From assembly GCF_900112375.1 (NCBI RefSeq), contig NZ_FOLS01000022.1:1-64000 (forward strand): a DNA stretch of 64,000 nucleotides, given 5' to 3'. The position numbers and the translations under genes are program-made. The notes below the pieces were generated by a model. It did no database searches, was not told the origin of the DNA, and saw nothing but the letters and a program-made list of their open reading frames with translations. Position 1 is the first letter of the stretch, and each line of letters begins with the position of its first letter. The DNA is from Pseudomonas citronellolis (GTDB lineage: Bacteria > Pseudomonadota > Gammaproteobacteria > Pseudomonadales > Pseudomonadaceae). Positions 33,373-41,704 of the stretch are shown piece by piece.

Positions 33373-34773
33373 GTGACTGCCATTGCCCAGCCCGTCTCGC
33401 GCGGACGGCGCCTCGCCACCGAACTCAGGGAGCTGCTCACCCTCGCCGCGCCCATCATGATCGCCCAACTGGCCACCACCGCCATGGGCTTCGTCGATGC
33501 CGTCATGGCCGGCCGCGTCGGCCCCCGCGACCTGGCCGCGGTGGCCCTGGGCAACTCCATCTGGATCCCGGTGTTCCTGCTGATGACCGGCACCCTGCTG
33601 GCCACCACCGCCAAGGTCGCCCAGCGCTTCGGCGCCGGCGACCAGCCCGGCACCGGCCCGCTGGTGCGCCAGGCGCTGTGGCTGGCGCTGCTGGTGGGGC
33701 CGCTGGCGGCGGCCGCGCTGTGGTTCCTTTCCGAGCCCATCCTGCGGGCGATGAAGGTCGAGGAAGCGCTGATCGAACCCAGCCGCTTCTACCTGCGCGG
33801 CATCGCCTGCGGCCTGCCGGCGGTGGCCCTGTACCACGTGCTGCGCTGCTTCAGCGACGGCCTGGGGCGCACCCGGCCGAGCATGGTGCTGGGCATCTGC
33901 GGATTGCTGCTGAACATCCCCCTCAACTACGTGCTGATCTACGGCCACCTGGGCGTCCCGGCCCTGGGCGGCGCCGGCTGCGGCTGGGCCACCGGCACGG
34001 TGATGTGGTTCATGCTGCTGGGCATGCTGGTGTGGGTGAAAAGCGCCCGGATGTACCAGCCCAGCGCCCTGTTCGCCCGCTGGGAGCGGCCCGACCGCAA
34101 GGTGATCGGCGGCCTGCTCAGCGTCGGCCTGCCCATCGGCATCGCCATCTTCGCCGAGTCGAGCATCTTCTCGGTGATCGCCCTGCTGATCGGCGAGCTG
34201 GGCGAGAAGGTCGTGGCCGGGCACCAGATCGCCCTGAACATCAGCGCCCTGGCCTTCATGATCCCCTACGCCCTGGCCATGGCGGTGACCGTGCGCGTCG
34301 GCCAGGCCCTGGGCGCCAGCCGCCCGCGCGACGCACGCTTCTCCGCCGGCACCGGGATGGCCACGGCGCTGGCCTGGGCGGCCATCTCGGCCAGCGCCAT
34401 GCTGGTGTTCCGCGAACACATCGCCGCGCTCTACACCCGCGACCCCGAGGTGCTGACGCTGGCCGCCGCGCTGCTGGTGTACTCGGCGCTGTTCCAGTTC
34501 TCCGACGGCCTGCAGGTCACCGCCGCCGGCGCCCTGCGCGGCTACCAGGACACCCGCGCGGTCATGCTCATCACCCTGTTCGCCTACTGGGGCATCGGCC
34601 TGCCGGTGGGCTACAGCCTCGGCCTCGCCGACTGGCTGCAACAGCCCACCGGCCCGCGCGGGCTGTGGGAAGGCCTGATCGTCGGCCTGACCTGCGCGGC
34701 GATCCTGCTCGGCATCCGCCTGGCGCGCAGCGCGCGGCGGCATATCAGGTTGCAGCAGATGCGCGGGGTCTGA
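33373..34773 (+). CDS. norM: MATE-family efflux pump
   Basis: A 466-residue, 12-helix Na+ or H+-coupled multidrug exporter. It starts with GTG at 33373. Family features are APIMIAQLATTAMGFVDAVMAGRVGPRDLAAVALG at the N-terminus (about 35 residues of typical MATE start, given here only as a landmark by its ends APIMIAQL and VALG), VPALGGAGCGWATG, and the second-half repeat LPIGIAIFAESSIF. A NorM-type pump exporting cationic drugs is most likely; substrate range cannot be read. It is divergent from pdxB. Confidence 0.9.
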   Translation: MTAIAQPVSRGRRLATELRELLTLAAPIMIAQLATTAMGFVDAVMAGRVGPRDLAAVALGNSIWIPVFLLMTGTLLATTAKVAQRFGAGDQPGTGPLVRQALWLALLVGPLAAAALWFLSEPILRAMKVEEALIEPSRFYLRGIACGLPAVALYHVLRCFSDGLGRTRPSMVLGICGLLLNIPLNYVLIYGHLGVPALGGAGCGWATGTVMWFMLLGMLVWVKSARMYQPSALFARWERPDRKVIGGLLSVGLPIGIAIFAESSIFSVIALLIGELGEKVVAGHQIALNISALAFMIPYALAMAVTVRVGQALGASRPRDARFSAGTGMATALAWAAISASAMLVFREHIAALYTRDPEVLTLAAALLVYSALFQFSDGLQVTAAGALRGYQDTRAVMLITLFAYWGIGLPVGYSLGLADWLQQPTGPRGLWEGLIVGLTCAAILLGIRLARSARRHIRLQQMRGV

Positions 34774-34803
34774 CGGTACTGCTCGTCACCGTACAGATAG
34801 AAT
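34773..34803 (+). promoter_or_regulatory. Candidate promoter/operator of the orphan antitoxin
   Basis: ACGGT-N10-ACCGT (34773-34792) lies just before TAGAAT (34798-34803), a good -10. Antitoxins usually bind such short inverted repeats to repress themselves. The stop codon of the MATE gene overlaps the first base. Confidence 0.4.
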
Positions 34804-34836
34804 GCGAAGTTTTCCTGGCCTACCTGGAAATGAGCG

Positions 34837-35034
34837 ATGAACGCAACGACGAAGAAGGAATCGATCGCCGTCGCTGCCCCCGCAGTTGAACAGACACGGC
34901 TCGACGAATACGACGACTACCTGCAGCGAAAGGTTGATGCGGCACGCGCCTCGTTGCAGGCAAGCCGCGGTCGTTCCCATGCCGAAGTAGAGTCGACTTT
35001 CAGCGCGCTGCGCGCCGAGGCGCTAGGCGGTTAG
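34837..35034 (+). CDS. Solitary antitoxin/stability-determinant-like protein
   Basis: A 65-residue protein: MNATTKKESIAVAAPAVEQT, then LDEYDDYLQRKVDAARASLQ and SHAEVESTFSALRAEAL. The layout resembles the stability-determinant antitoxins that pair with ParE/RelE toxins (an N-terminal DNA-binding part, then a helical toxin-neutralising tail). Normally a toxin gene follows within a few bases; here the next gene, 38 bp downstream, is an OsmC protein, so the toxin is missing. It may be a leftover or serve as an anti-addiction factor. Confidence 0.6.
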   Translation: MNATTKKESIAVAAPAVEQTRLDEYDDYLQRKVDAARASLQASRGRSHAEVESTFSALRAEALGG

Positions 35035-35072
35035 ACTCCCAGGCCTCCCCTTCCAGGCCAAGGAGCCTTGCC

Positions 35073-35468
35073 ATGAGCGACGCCACCGTCACCGCCAGCC
35101 ACGCCGGCATTCCCTACCAGGTCAGCCTGTCCGACGGCCTGCACCAGTGGCTGGCCGACGAACCCGCCGAGCTGGGCGGCGGCAACCAGGGCCCGGGCCC
35201 CTTCCAGCTGTTGCTGTCGTCCCTGGGCGCCTGCACCGCCATCACCCTGGCCATGTACGCGCGGCGCAAGCAATGGCCGCTGGACAGCATCCAGGTGCAA
35301 CTCAGGCTCAGCCAGGAGAAACCCGGCAACAGCCGCATCGCCCGTGACATCGGCCTGAACGGCGCGCTGGACGACACCCAGCGCCAGCGCCTGCTGGAAA
35401 TCGCCAACGCCTGCCCCGTGCACAAGCTGCTCAGCGGCGAAATCCATATCGACAGCCAACTGGTGTGA
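35073..35468 (+). CDS. OsmC/Ohr-family peroxide-detoxifying protein
   Basis: A 131-residue protein with the OsmC fold and both redox cysteines: SSLGACTAITLAMYARRK (~residue 50) and NACPVHKLL (~residue 112). It reduces organic or lipid hydroperoxides in the cytoplasm. It is followed, convergently and only 24 bp away, by the catalase/b561/DUF2790 operon, so peroxide functions cluster here. Confidence 0.9.
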   Translation: MSDATVTASHAGIPYQVSLSDGLHQWLADEPAELGGGNQGPGPFQLLLSSLGACTAITLAMYARRKQWPLDSIQVQLRLSQEKPGNSRIARDIGLNGALDDTQRQRLLEIANACPVHKLLSGEIHIDSQLV

Positions 35469-35492
35469 CGCCGCGCTGAAGGCAGCGCTGGC

Positions 35493-35750
35493 CTAATTCT
35501 GGCTCGGGCAGCTGCCCCACACCGGGTAGCGCAACCGGTGCTTCTGCCCCTGGTGGTCGAGGTAAAGCATCTCCACCTCGCGGATGCCACAGAAGTCCAG
35601 GTCGGCCGGGCGCAGCACCTCGGCAATGTCCGGGCGGCTGCCGAAGTGGTAGTCCTCGGCCGGCGGGTCGCCGGGCTCGGCGGCGAAGGCGGCCGGAGTG
35701 GCGGCCAAGGCCAGGGCCAGCAGGACGGGCTGGAGGGCGCGGATGTTCAT
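35493..35750 (-). CDS. DUF2790-type small periplasmic protein
   Basis: An 85-residue protein with a signal peptide (NIRALQPVLLALALAATPAA, cut near AFA). The mature part (YHFGSRPDIAEVLRPADLDF, then CGIREVEMLYLDHQGQKHRL and WGSCPSQN) has two cysteines and fits DUF2790. It overlaps the cytochrome b561 gene by 4 bp and is last in a catalase-b561 operon controlled by a putative ECF promoter. Function unknown. Confidence 0.8.
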   Translation of the reverse strand: MNIRALQPVLLALALAATPAAFAAEPGDPPAEDYHFGSRPDIAEVLRPADLDFCGIREVEMLYLDHQGQKHRLRYPVWGSCPSQN

Positions 35751-36313
35751 GGACGTTCTCCCGGGGTGAGGGTCGGCAGGCGGCCGCCGGTCATGCTGGG
35801 CAGCACATCGTCTCGGCGAATCAGGCCGTGGAACAGCGCGGCCGCCAGGTGCAGCAGGATGGTCACCATCAGCAGGTAGGCGATCACGCTGTGGGCGCTG
35901 CGCAGCAGGCTGTGCAGCCACACCGAGGGGTCGACCAGGGCCGGCAGCTCGTGGCCCTCGAACAGCACCACCGGGTAGCCGCCGGCCGACTGCATGGTCC
36001 AGCCCACCAGCGGCTGCAGGATCAGCAGCGCGTACAGCAGGTAGTGCGAGGCATGGGCCAGGCGCTGCTGCCAGGCCGGCATTTCCCGCGGCAGCGCCGG
36101 CACCCGCCGGCTCAGGCGGATGGCCAGGCGCAGCAGCACCAGCACCAGAAGCGCCGCGCCCAGGGGCTTGTGGATCGCCACCAGGGTGGCATGGGCGGGC
36201 GAAGCGCTGGCGACCATGGCCAGGCCGATCAGCAGCATGGCGATCACCAGCGGCGCCATCAGCCAATGCAACACGCGCAGCGGCAAGGGGAAGTAGCGGG
36301 GTTCGGCTTTCAC
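35747..36313 (-). CDS. Cytochrome b561 family protein
   Basis: A 188-residue, four-helix diheme membrane protein starting at GTG 36313. The expected histidines are present: RVLHWLMAPL (~residue 15), AIHKPLGAALLVLVLLRLA (~48), LAHASHYLLYALLILQPLVG (~87) and LLHLAAALFHGLIRRDDVL near the end. It probably passes electrons from the quinone pool to the periplasmic catalase-family peroxidase encoded upstream, with which it overlaps by 4 bp. This pairing is common for periplasmic catalase-related peroxidases. Confidence 0.9.
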   Translation of the reverse strand: MKAEPRYFPLPLRVLHWLMAPLVIAMLLIGLAMVASASPAHATLVAIHKPLGAALLVLVLLRLAIRLSRRVPALPREMPAWQQRLAHASHYLLYALLILQPLVGWTMQSAGGYPVVLFEGHELPALVDPSVWLHSLLRSAHSVIAYLLMVTILLHLAAALFHGLIRRDDVLPSMTGGRLPTLTPGERP

Positions 36314-37371
36314 GGCTGCGGCTCCTTGGCCGGCATGGCGGCCTGCTCGCGGGTACGGCGGTTGAAGGATTCCGAATAGGCCGCCGAGCGCGCGCTCAGC
36401 AGCGGGTCGTCCGAGGCGCGGATGCCGTCGGGCAGGATCAGCGGGTCGTAGTTGACGTCCTGGCAGGGCCCGCCCTGCTCGGGCAGCGCGCGCTCGATGA
36501 CCAGTTCGCCGGCATCGATGCTGCGGCGCTGCGCCGGCCAGGCCTGGGTGGCGTCGGCGGTGGAGTCGCCGGGTTCGCCGAGGGTCAGCAGCAGGCGCCA
36601 TTTCAGCGGCCCCTGGGCCAGGCGCTGCTGCAGCTCGGCGGCCAGGAAGTCGGCCTCGCCGCGCTGCTCGGCGCTGATCGGCTGGTAGGCTGCCTCCGGC
36701 TGCACCGACCAGCGCACCGGGTGCTCGCGGCCCTGCCCGTCCACCAGGAAGAAGGCGTTGAGGCCGTAGTAGGCGCTGTTGGCGTAGCTGGACGAAGGCG
36801 TGGAACTCTTCACCCAGGCGCGGAAGGCGGCGGTTTCCGGGTGCGCCTGGAAGAACGCGGCCAGCTTCGCCGGGTCGGGCTTGCCGCTGCCCGGCTGCGG
36901 CTGCGAGGCCTGCTGCAGCGCGTAGAAGCCCTGCACGCTGTTCACCACGAACACCGGCATGGCGTTCATCCCGGTGCGCCATTCCCCGCCGTGCCCGGGC
37001 AGGAAGCGCAGGGCCAGGCTGCGGATGGGCGCGGCGCCGTCGCTGGCGGCCGGGTTGCCGCCGGGAATCGCCAGGCGCCCCACCACCGGCACGCTGCCCC
37101 TGGCGAACACCGCGGCGCGGGAGACTTCGCCGCCGGCGCCGTTGCTGTCGAAATGGCCGACCACGCAAAGGCCTTTGGCATGGTTGCGGCGGTAGGCCGG
37201 GTAGACGCCGGCGTTCTGCTCCAGGCTGTCCACCAGGCGCGCCGGGGTCAGGCGCTGCGGGCCTATCCAGCCGGCGGCGTAGGCGAAGGCGGCAGCCAGG
37301 CCGCCTACGGCCAGGGCGATGGTCGCCAGGCGCAGGGGCAGGTTCGGCGGCGCCGAGTCGGGTTGGGTCAT
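36310..37371 (-). CDS. Catalase-family peroxidase, membrane-anchored/periplasmic
   Basis: A 353-residue member of the small SrpA-like catalase group. One N-terminal hydrophobic anchor or uncleaved signal (~14-36) is followed by the heme domain: AYRRNHAKGLCVVGHFDSNG with the distal histidine region, then FVVNSVQGFYALQQ and YANSAYYGLNAFFLVD. Much shorter than housekeeping catalases (~480+), so likely a peroxidase needing an electron donor such as the b561 next door. First gene of a three-gene operon facing an ECF sigma/anti-sigma pair. Confidence 0.88.
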   Translation of the reverse strand: MTQPDSAPPNLPLRLATIALAVGGLAAAFAYAAGWIGPQRLTPARLVDSLEQNAGVYPAYRRNHAKGLCVVGHFDSNGAGGEVSRAAVFARGSVPVVGRLAIPGGNPAASDGAAPIRSLALRFLPGHGGEWRTGMNAMPVFVVNSVQGFYALQQASQPQPGSGKPDPAKLAAFFQAHPETAAFRAWVKSSTPSSSYANSAYYGLNAFFLVDGQGREHPVRWSVQPEAAYQPISAEQRGEADFLAAELQQRLAQGPLKWRLLLTLGEPGDSTADATQAWPAQRRSIDAGELVIERALPEQGGPCQDVNYDPLILPDGIRASDDPLLSARSAAYSESFNRRTREQAAMPAKEPQP

Positions 37372-37410
37372 GGGTAGGTCCTCATTGGGCCAGGTTCGAT
37401 GAGCCCGTAC

Positions 37411-37435
37411 GACGCACCAGGCGCCGGGTTATTCC
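37411..37435 (-). promoter_or_regulatory. ECF-type promoter for the catalase operon
   Basis: On the minus strand GGAATA (37435-37430), a 15-bp spacer and CGTC (37414-37411). This matches, with the same spacing, the promoter facing the sigma-factor gene at 37472-37496. The start codon is 40 bp downstream. Confidence 0.65.
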
Positions 37436-37471
37436 CGGCAGCGGAAATTCGCCTGAAAGCCGACCGGCGGT

Positions 37472-37496
37472 GGAATAAACTGCGCGGGGATTCGTC
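37472..37496 (+). promoter_or_regulatory. ECF-type promoter for the sigma/anti-sigma operon
   Basis: GGAATA (37472-37477), 15 bp, CGTC (37493-37496), 45 bp upstream of the sigma start. The pattern is that of autoregulated ECF promoters (AAC/GGAAT-type -35 and CGTC -10), and its mirror copy serves the catalase operon. Confidence 0.65.
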
Positions 37497-37541
37497 CCAC
37501 CGGCTCGACGAACCACGGAGACGGCCGACGGCCGCGGCGCG

Positions 37542-38051
37542 ATGAACGAACTGGATGACCAGCAACTGCGCGAACTGCTGCCGCGCCTGCGGCGCTTCGC
37601 GCTGTCCCTGACGCGCGAGGCGGCCAGCGCCGACGACCTGGTCCAGGCCACCCTGGAAAAGGCCCTGTCGGCCTGGGGCGGCAAGCGCGGCGACGGCGAC
37701 CTGCGCGCCTGGCTGTTCGCCATCCTCTACCGCCTGTTCGTCGACGGCCAGCGCCGCGCCCGCCGCTACGCGCGCATCCTCGCGCTGTTCGGCGGCGCGG
37801 AAGAACGCAGCCCCTCCGCCGAGGACATCGTCAGCGCGCGCTCCACCCTGGAGGCCTTCGAACGCCTGCCGGCCGAACAGCGCGCCCTGCTCACCCTGGT
37901 CAGCGTCGAGGGGCTGAGCTACCGCGAGGTCGGCGAGGCCCTGCAGATCCCCATCGGCACCGTGATGTCGCGCCTGTCGCGCGCACGCCAGGCCCTGCGC
38001 GCGCTCAGCGAAGGCAGCAGCGGCGCCCCTTCCCTACGGGTACTCAAATGA
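37542..38051 (+). CDS. ECF RNA polymerase sigma factor
   Basis: A 169-residue sigma-70 family protein of the ECF group. Region 2 (~10-75) reads LPRLRRFALSLTREAASADDLVQ, of which the RRFALSLTRE core binds the core enzyme, with LFAILYRLFVDGQRR binding the -10. Region 4 (~110-160) is LPAEQRALLTLVSVEGLSYR with the helix-turn-helix IPIGTVMSRLSRARQAL. It overlaps the anti-sigma gene by 4 bp. It probably recognises GGAATA-N15-CGTC in its own promoter and in that of the divergent catalase operon. Confidence 0.92.
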   Translation: MNELDDQQLRELLPRLRRFALSLTREAASADDLVQATLEKALSAWGGKRGDGDLRAWLFAILYRLFVDGQRRARRYARILALFGGAEERSPSAEDIVSARSTLEAFERLPAEQRALLTLVSVEGLSYREVGEALQIPIGTVMSRLSRARQALRALSEGSSGAPSLRVLK

Positions 38052-38797
38052 GCGAACTGACGCCTACCGAAAGCGACCTGCACGCCTACCTCGACGGCCA
38101 GCTGGACGCCGAGCGCCGGCAATGGATCGAAGCCTGGCTGGCCAGCCACCCGCAGGAGGCCCGCCGCGTCGAGCAATGGCGGCAGGACGCCCAGCACCTG
38201 CGCGCCGCCCTGGCCAGCCGCGCCCTGCCGCCGGCCGGCCCGGCGCTGGACCCGGCGCGCATCCGCCGCCGCCTGCGCGAACGCCGCCGCGCCCGCCTGG
38301 CCACCGCCGCCGCCCTGCTGCTGGCCCTGGGCGTGGGCAGCCTGGGCGGCTGGCAGGCCCGCGAAATGAGCCTGGTCAGGCACGGCAAGCCGATGGAAGA
38401 CGCGGTGCAGGCCTACCGCCTGTTCGCCGCCAACGGCAGCAGCGCGCCGCTGGACACCCGCGCCGGCGAGAACGTACGCAACTGGCTGGGCCGCTACCTG
38501 GAGAACGCCAACCTGCCCGCCGACCTCGACCGCCTGGGCCTGCGCAGCGTCGGCGCGCGACTGCTGGCCACCGAGCAGGGCGCGGCGGCGCTGGTGATCT
38601 ACGAGGATGCCCAGGGCCATCGCCTGAGCTTCTTCATCCGCCCGCCGGGCCCCGGCCACCTCATGCTGCCCCACGGCCAGCGGCAGGATGGCGAGCTGCT
38701 GACGCGCTACTGGAGCCAGGGCGACTACAACTACGCGCTGGTGAGCCGCAGCGACAACCCGCAAGGGGACCAGGTAGGGCAGTTGCTGGGGTTCTGA
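38048..38797 (+). CDS. Anti-sigma factor, single-pass membrane protein
   Basis: A 249-residue protein. The N-terminal cytoplasmic anti-sigma domain (LHAYLDGQLDAERRQWIEAW) keeps the helical ASD shape but lacks the HxxxCxxC zinc site. One TM helix is at ~residues 81-98 (AAALLLALGVGSLGGW), and a ~145-residue periplasmic domain follows (…RLGLRSVGARLLATEQGAA…). It should hold the ECF factor inactive until a periplasmic signal, perhaps peroxide, arises. It is not a FecR-type regulator, so it probably does not serve the TonB receptor downstream. Confidence 0.88.
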   Translation: MSELTPTESDLHAYLDGQLDAERRQWIEAWLASHPQEARRVEQWRQDAQHLRAALASRALPPAGPALDPARIRRRLRERRRARLATAAALLLALGVGSLGGWQAREMSLVRHGKPMEDAVQAYRLFAANGSSAPLDTRAGENVRNWLGRYLENANLPADLDRLGLRSVGARLLATEQGAAALVIYEDAQGHRLSFFIRPPGPGHLMLPHGQRQDGELLTRYWSQGDYNYALVSRSDNPQGDQVGQLLGF

Positions 38798-38813
38798 GCC
38801 ACGAACCGTTATC

Positions 38814-38960
38814 CGCCGAATCGCGGACGGAGTCCGCTCCTACACCCTCCGGCCCCGTAGGATGGGTTGAGCGAAGCGATACCCATCCTACGAAAAGCGC
38901 CTCGCAGCTGCTCCTACGGTTCCAGGAAGCACGGCCGTAGGAGCGGACTCCGTCCGCGAT
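38814..38960. repeat. Three REP-type repeats
   Basis: CGGACGGAGTCCGCTCCTAC (38825-38844) and its inverse at 38936-38958 flank a GTAGGATGGGTTGAGCGAAG palindrome with its arms joined (38861-38895). They fill most of the gap between the anti-sigma gene and the heme receptor promoter. Confidence 0.75.
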
Positions 38961-39034
38961 TGCCACCCCCGGCCGCCACCCCCCAAAAACTATTTTTACG
39001 CGATCCCGAAGCCTCATCCGTTTCGTCAGATGCC

Positions 39035-39053
39035 AATGCAACTGATTCGCATT
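39035..39053. promoter_or_regulatory. Candidate Fur box
   Basis: AATGCAACTGATTCGCATT is a 19-bp palindrome (7 of 9 pairs match) of the kind bound by Fur in Pseudomonas. It lies 34 bp before the start of the heme-receptor gene, as expected for iron repression. Confidence 0.6.
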
Positions 39054-39086
39054 TTGAATGCGACGAAACTCAGAAGAGAGCCTTCG

Positions 39087-41690
39087 ATGACCACCCACGC
39101 CCGACGCTCCACCCTGCATCGCCTGCGCGCACCGGCCAGCCTTTCGCTGCTGGCACTGTCCATCGCCCTGGCCGCCGTGCCTGCCGCCGGCGCCCAGGCC
39201 GCCGAGCCCAGCAGCCAGGCCCAGGCCGGCTACCGCTTCGCCATCGAGCGCCAGCCGCTGGCCGGCGCGCTGAATGCCTTCAGTTCGGTCACCGGCTGGC
39301 AGGTGGCCCTGCCGGCGGAGCTGGCCAGCGGCGTCACCTCCCCCGGCGTCAGCGGCCGGCTGGGCGCCGAGCAGGCGCTCAAGCGCCTGCTAGCCGGCAG
39401 CGGCCTGGACTACCGCCAGGTCTCCGAACGCAACGTCGTGCTGTTCCGCGCCCCGGGCGCCCGCGCCATCGAGCTGCAGCCGCAGACCGTCACCGCCACC
39501 CGCCAGGCGCAGAACGTCAACGAGGTGCCGAACACCGTCAGCGTGCGTAGCCGCACCGACCTCGACCGCAACAACGTCAACAGCATCAAGGACCTGGTGC
39601 GCGACGAACCCGGCGTCAGCGTCGGCGGCACCGGCCAGCGCTCGGGCATCACCGGCTACAACATCCGCGGCATCGACGGCGACCGCGTGCTGACGCAGAT
39701 CGACGGCGTCGAGATTCCCGGCTCCTTCTTCAACGGCCCCTACGCCCAGACCGAGCGCAACTACGTCGACCCGGAGATCGTCAAGCGCGTGGAAATCCTC
39801 CGCGGCCCGGCCTCGGCGCTGTATGGCAGCAACGCCATCGGCGGCGCGGTGAGCTACTTCACCCTCGACCCGAGCGACATCATCAAGGACGGCAAGGACG
39901 TCGGCGCGCGCCTGAAGGCCGGCTACAGCTCGGCCGACGACAGCTGGCTGACCTCCGCCACCGTCGCCGGCCGCCACGACGACTTCGACGCCCTGCTCCA
40001 CGTCAGCCAGCGCAACGGCCACGAGACCGAGTCCTACGGCAGCCACGGCGGCACCGGCCTCTCCCGCACCGAAGCCAACCCCGAGGACGTGCGCACCACC
40101 AACGTGCTGGCCAAGCTGGGCTGGAACTACGCCGAAGGCTCGCGCTTCGGCCTGACCTACGAGCACTACAAGGACGACGTCGACACCGACCAGAAGAGCG
40201 CCTATGGCGGCCCCTACTCCAACGGCGCGCCGGCCATCCCCGCGAGCATCCTGCCCGGCGGCATGTACCAGTGGCGCAAGGGCAACGACACCATCACCCG
40301 CGAGCGCTTCGGCCTGGACCACCAGTTCCTCGTCGACAGCGCCCTGGCCGACCACGCCAAGTGGACCTTCAACTACCAGGTGGCGAAGACCGACCAAGGC
40401 ACCGAGGAGTTCTACTACCCCATCACCCGCCAGGTCCTGCGCACCCGCGACACCCTCTACAAGGAACGCCAGTGGGTGTTCGACCTGCAGCTGGACAAGA
40501 GCTTCGAGCTGGGTGAGACCGACCACCTGCTGACCTACGGCACCAACCTCAAGCGGCAGAAGGTCACCGGCTACCGCGAAGGCAGCGGCACCTGCCTGGC
40601 CGTGGGTCGCGGCTGCACCGCCGTGGGCGCCAGCAGCGCCAGCGACGCCCTGGCGCGCAGCAGCGACTTCCCGGACCCGACCATCGACACCTACGGCCTG
40701 TTCGCCCAGGACGAGATCCGCTGGAACGCCTGGACCTTCCTGCCCGGCCTGCGCTACGACTACACCCGGCTGAAGCCGCACATCACCGAGGAATTCCTCA
40801 ACACCGCCGACCAGAGCGGCGACGGCGAGGTCAGCAGCGAGGACAAGACCTGGCACCAGCTCTCGCCCAAGCTCGGCGTGACCTACGCCTTCGACGACAA
40901 CTACCTGTGGTACGGCCAGTACGCCCAGGGCTTCCGCACCCCGACCGCCAAGGCGCTGTACGGCCGCTTCGACAACCCCACCAGCGGCTACCGCGTCGAG
41001 CCCAACCCGGACCTGGACCCGGAACGCAGCCAGAGCTACGAGACCGGCCTGCGCGGCACCTTCGACGTCGGCTCCTTCGATGTCTCGGTGTTCTACAACA
41101 AGTACCGCGACTTCATTAACGAGGACGCCATCACCGCCGGCTACAACGAGGTCACCTTCCAGAGCAACAACATCAAGCACGCCATCATCAAGGGCGTGGA
41201 GCTCAAGGGCCGCCTGGAACTGGCTCCGTTCGGCGCGCCAGAGGGCCTCTACAGCAAGGGCTCGGTGGCCTACGCCTACGGCCGCAACAAGGACACCGGC
41301 GAGCCGCTCAACAGCGTCAACCCGCTGACCGGCGTGTTCGGCCTGGGCTACGACGCGCCCAGCCAGGTCTACGGCGGCCTGCTGAACTGGACCCTGGTCA
41401 AGCGCAAGGACCGCGTCGACGACACCACCTTCAACGCCCCGGACGGCACCAGCAGCCAGTTCAAGACCCCCGGCTTCGGCATCCTCGACCTGACCGCCTA
41501 CTACAAGCTGACCGACGACCTGACGCTGAACGCCGGCGTGTACAACCTCACCGACAAGAAGTACTGGCTGTGGGACGACGTGCGCGGCTACGACAGCGTC
41601 GGCGAAGCCTCGGTGCTGGCCCCGGCCAACCTCGACCGCCTGACCCAGCCGGGCCGCAACTTCTCGGTCAACCTGGTGTGGGATATCTGA
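39087..41690 (+). CDS. TonB-dependent heme/hemoglobin receptor with N-terminal STN domain
   Basis: An 867-residue outer-membrane receptor. A signal peptide (~1-44) is followed by an STN domain (~50-118, YRFAIERQPLAGALNAF). The TonB box/plug follows (VTATRQAQNVNEVPNTVSV, VEILRGPASALYGSNAIGG). The barrel carries the heme-receptor marks FRTPTAKALYG and NPDLDPERSQSYETG and ends in NFSVNLVWDI. The ATG at 39087 follows an AGAAGAGAG ribosome site. STN receptors can signal to FecR-type anti-sigmas, but none adjoins. The heme oxygenase gene downstream supports heme use; a Fur box lies upstream. Confidence 0.88.
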   Translation: MTTHARRSTLHRLRAPASLSLLALSIALAAVPAAGAQAAEPSSQAQAGYRFAIERQPLAGALNAFSSVTGWQVALPAELASGVTSPGVSGRLGAEQALKRLLAGSGLDYRQVSERNVVLFRAPGARAIELQPQTVTATRQAQNVNEVPNTVSVRSRTDLDRNNVNSIKDLVRDEPGVSVGGTGQRSGITGYNIRGIDGDRVLTQIDGVEIPGSFFNGPYAQTERNYVDPEIVKRVEILRGPASALYGSNAIGGAVSYFTLDPSDIIKDGKDVGARLKAGYSSADDSWLTSATVAGRHDDFDALLHVSQRNGHETESYGSHGGTGLSRTEANPEDVRTTNVLAKLGWNYAEGSRFGLTYEHYKDDVDTDQKSAYGGPYSNGAPAIPASILPGGMYQWRKGNDTITRERFGLDHQFLVDSALADHAKWTFNYQVAKTDQGTEEFYYPITRQVLRTRDTLYKERQWVFDLQLDKSFELGETDHLLTYGTNLKRQKVTGYREGSGTCLAVGRGCTAVGASSASDALARSSDFPDPTIDTYGLFAQDEIRWNAWTFLPGLRYDYTRLKPHITEEFLNTADQSGDGEVSSEDKTWHQLSPKLGVTYAFDDNYLWYGQYAQGFRTPTAKALYGRFDNPTSGYRVEPNPDLDPERSQSYETGLRGTFDVGSFDVSVFYNKYRDFINEDAITAGYNEVTFQSNNIKHAIIKGVELKGRLELAPFGAPEGLYSKGSVAYAYGRNKDTGEPLNSVNPLTGVFGLGYDAPSQVYGGLLNWTLVKRKDRVDDTTFNAPDGTSSQFKTPGFGILDLTAYYKLTDDLTLNAGVYNLTDKKYWLWDDVRGYDSVGEASVLAPANLDRLTQPGRNFSVNLVWDI

Positions 41691-41704
41691 GGTAAGCGCT
41701 CTTC

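Noticed and set aside
35035-35072. A toxin gene following the antitoxin
   Set aside because: Only 38 bp separate it from osmC, and no ParE/RelE-like frame is found on either strand.
37542-41690. ECF sigma / anti-sigma as the cell-surface signalling partners of the STN heme receptor
   Set aside because: The anti-sigma is not FecR-like, and the matching promoter motif lies before the catalase operon, not before the receptor.
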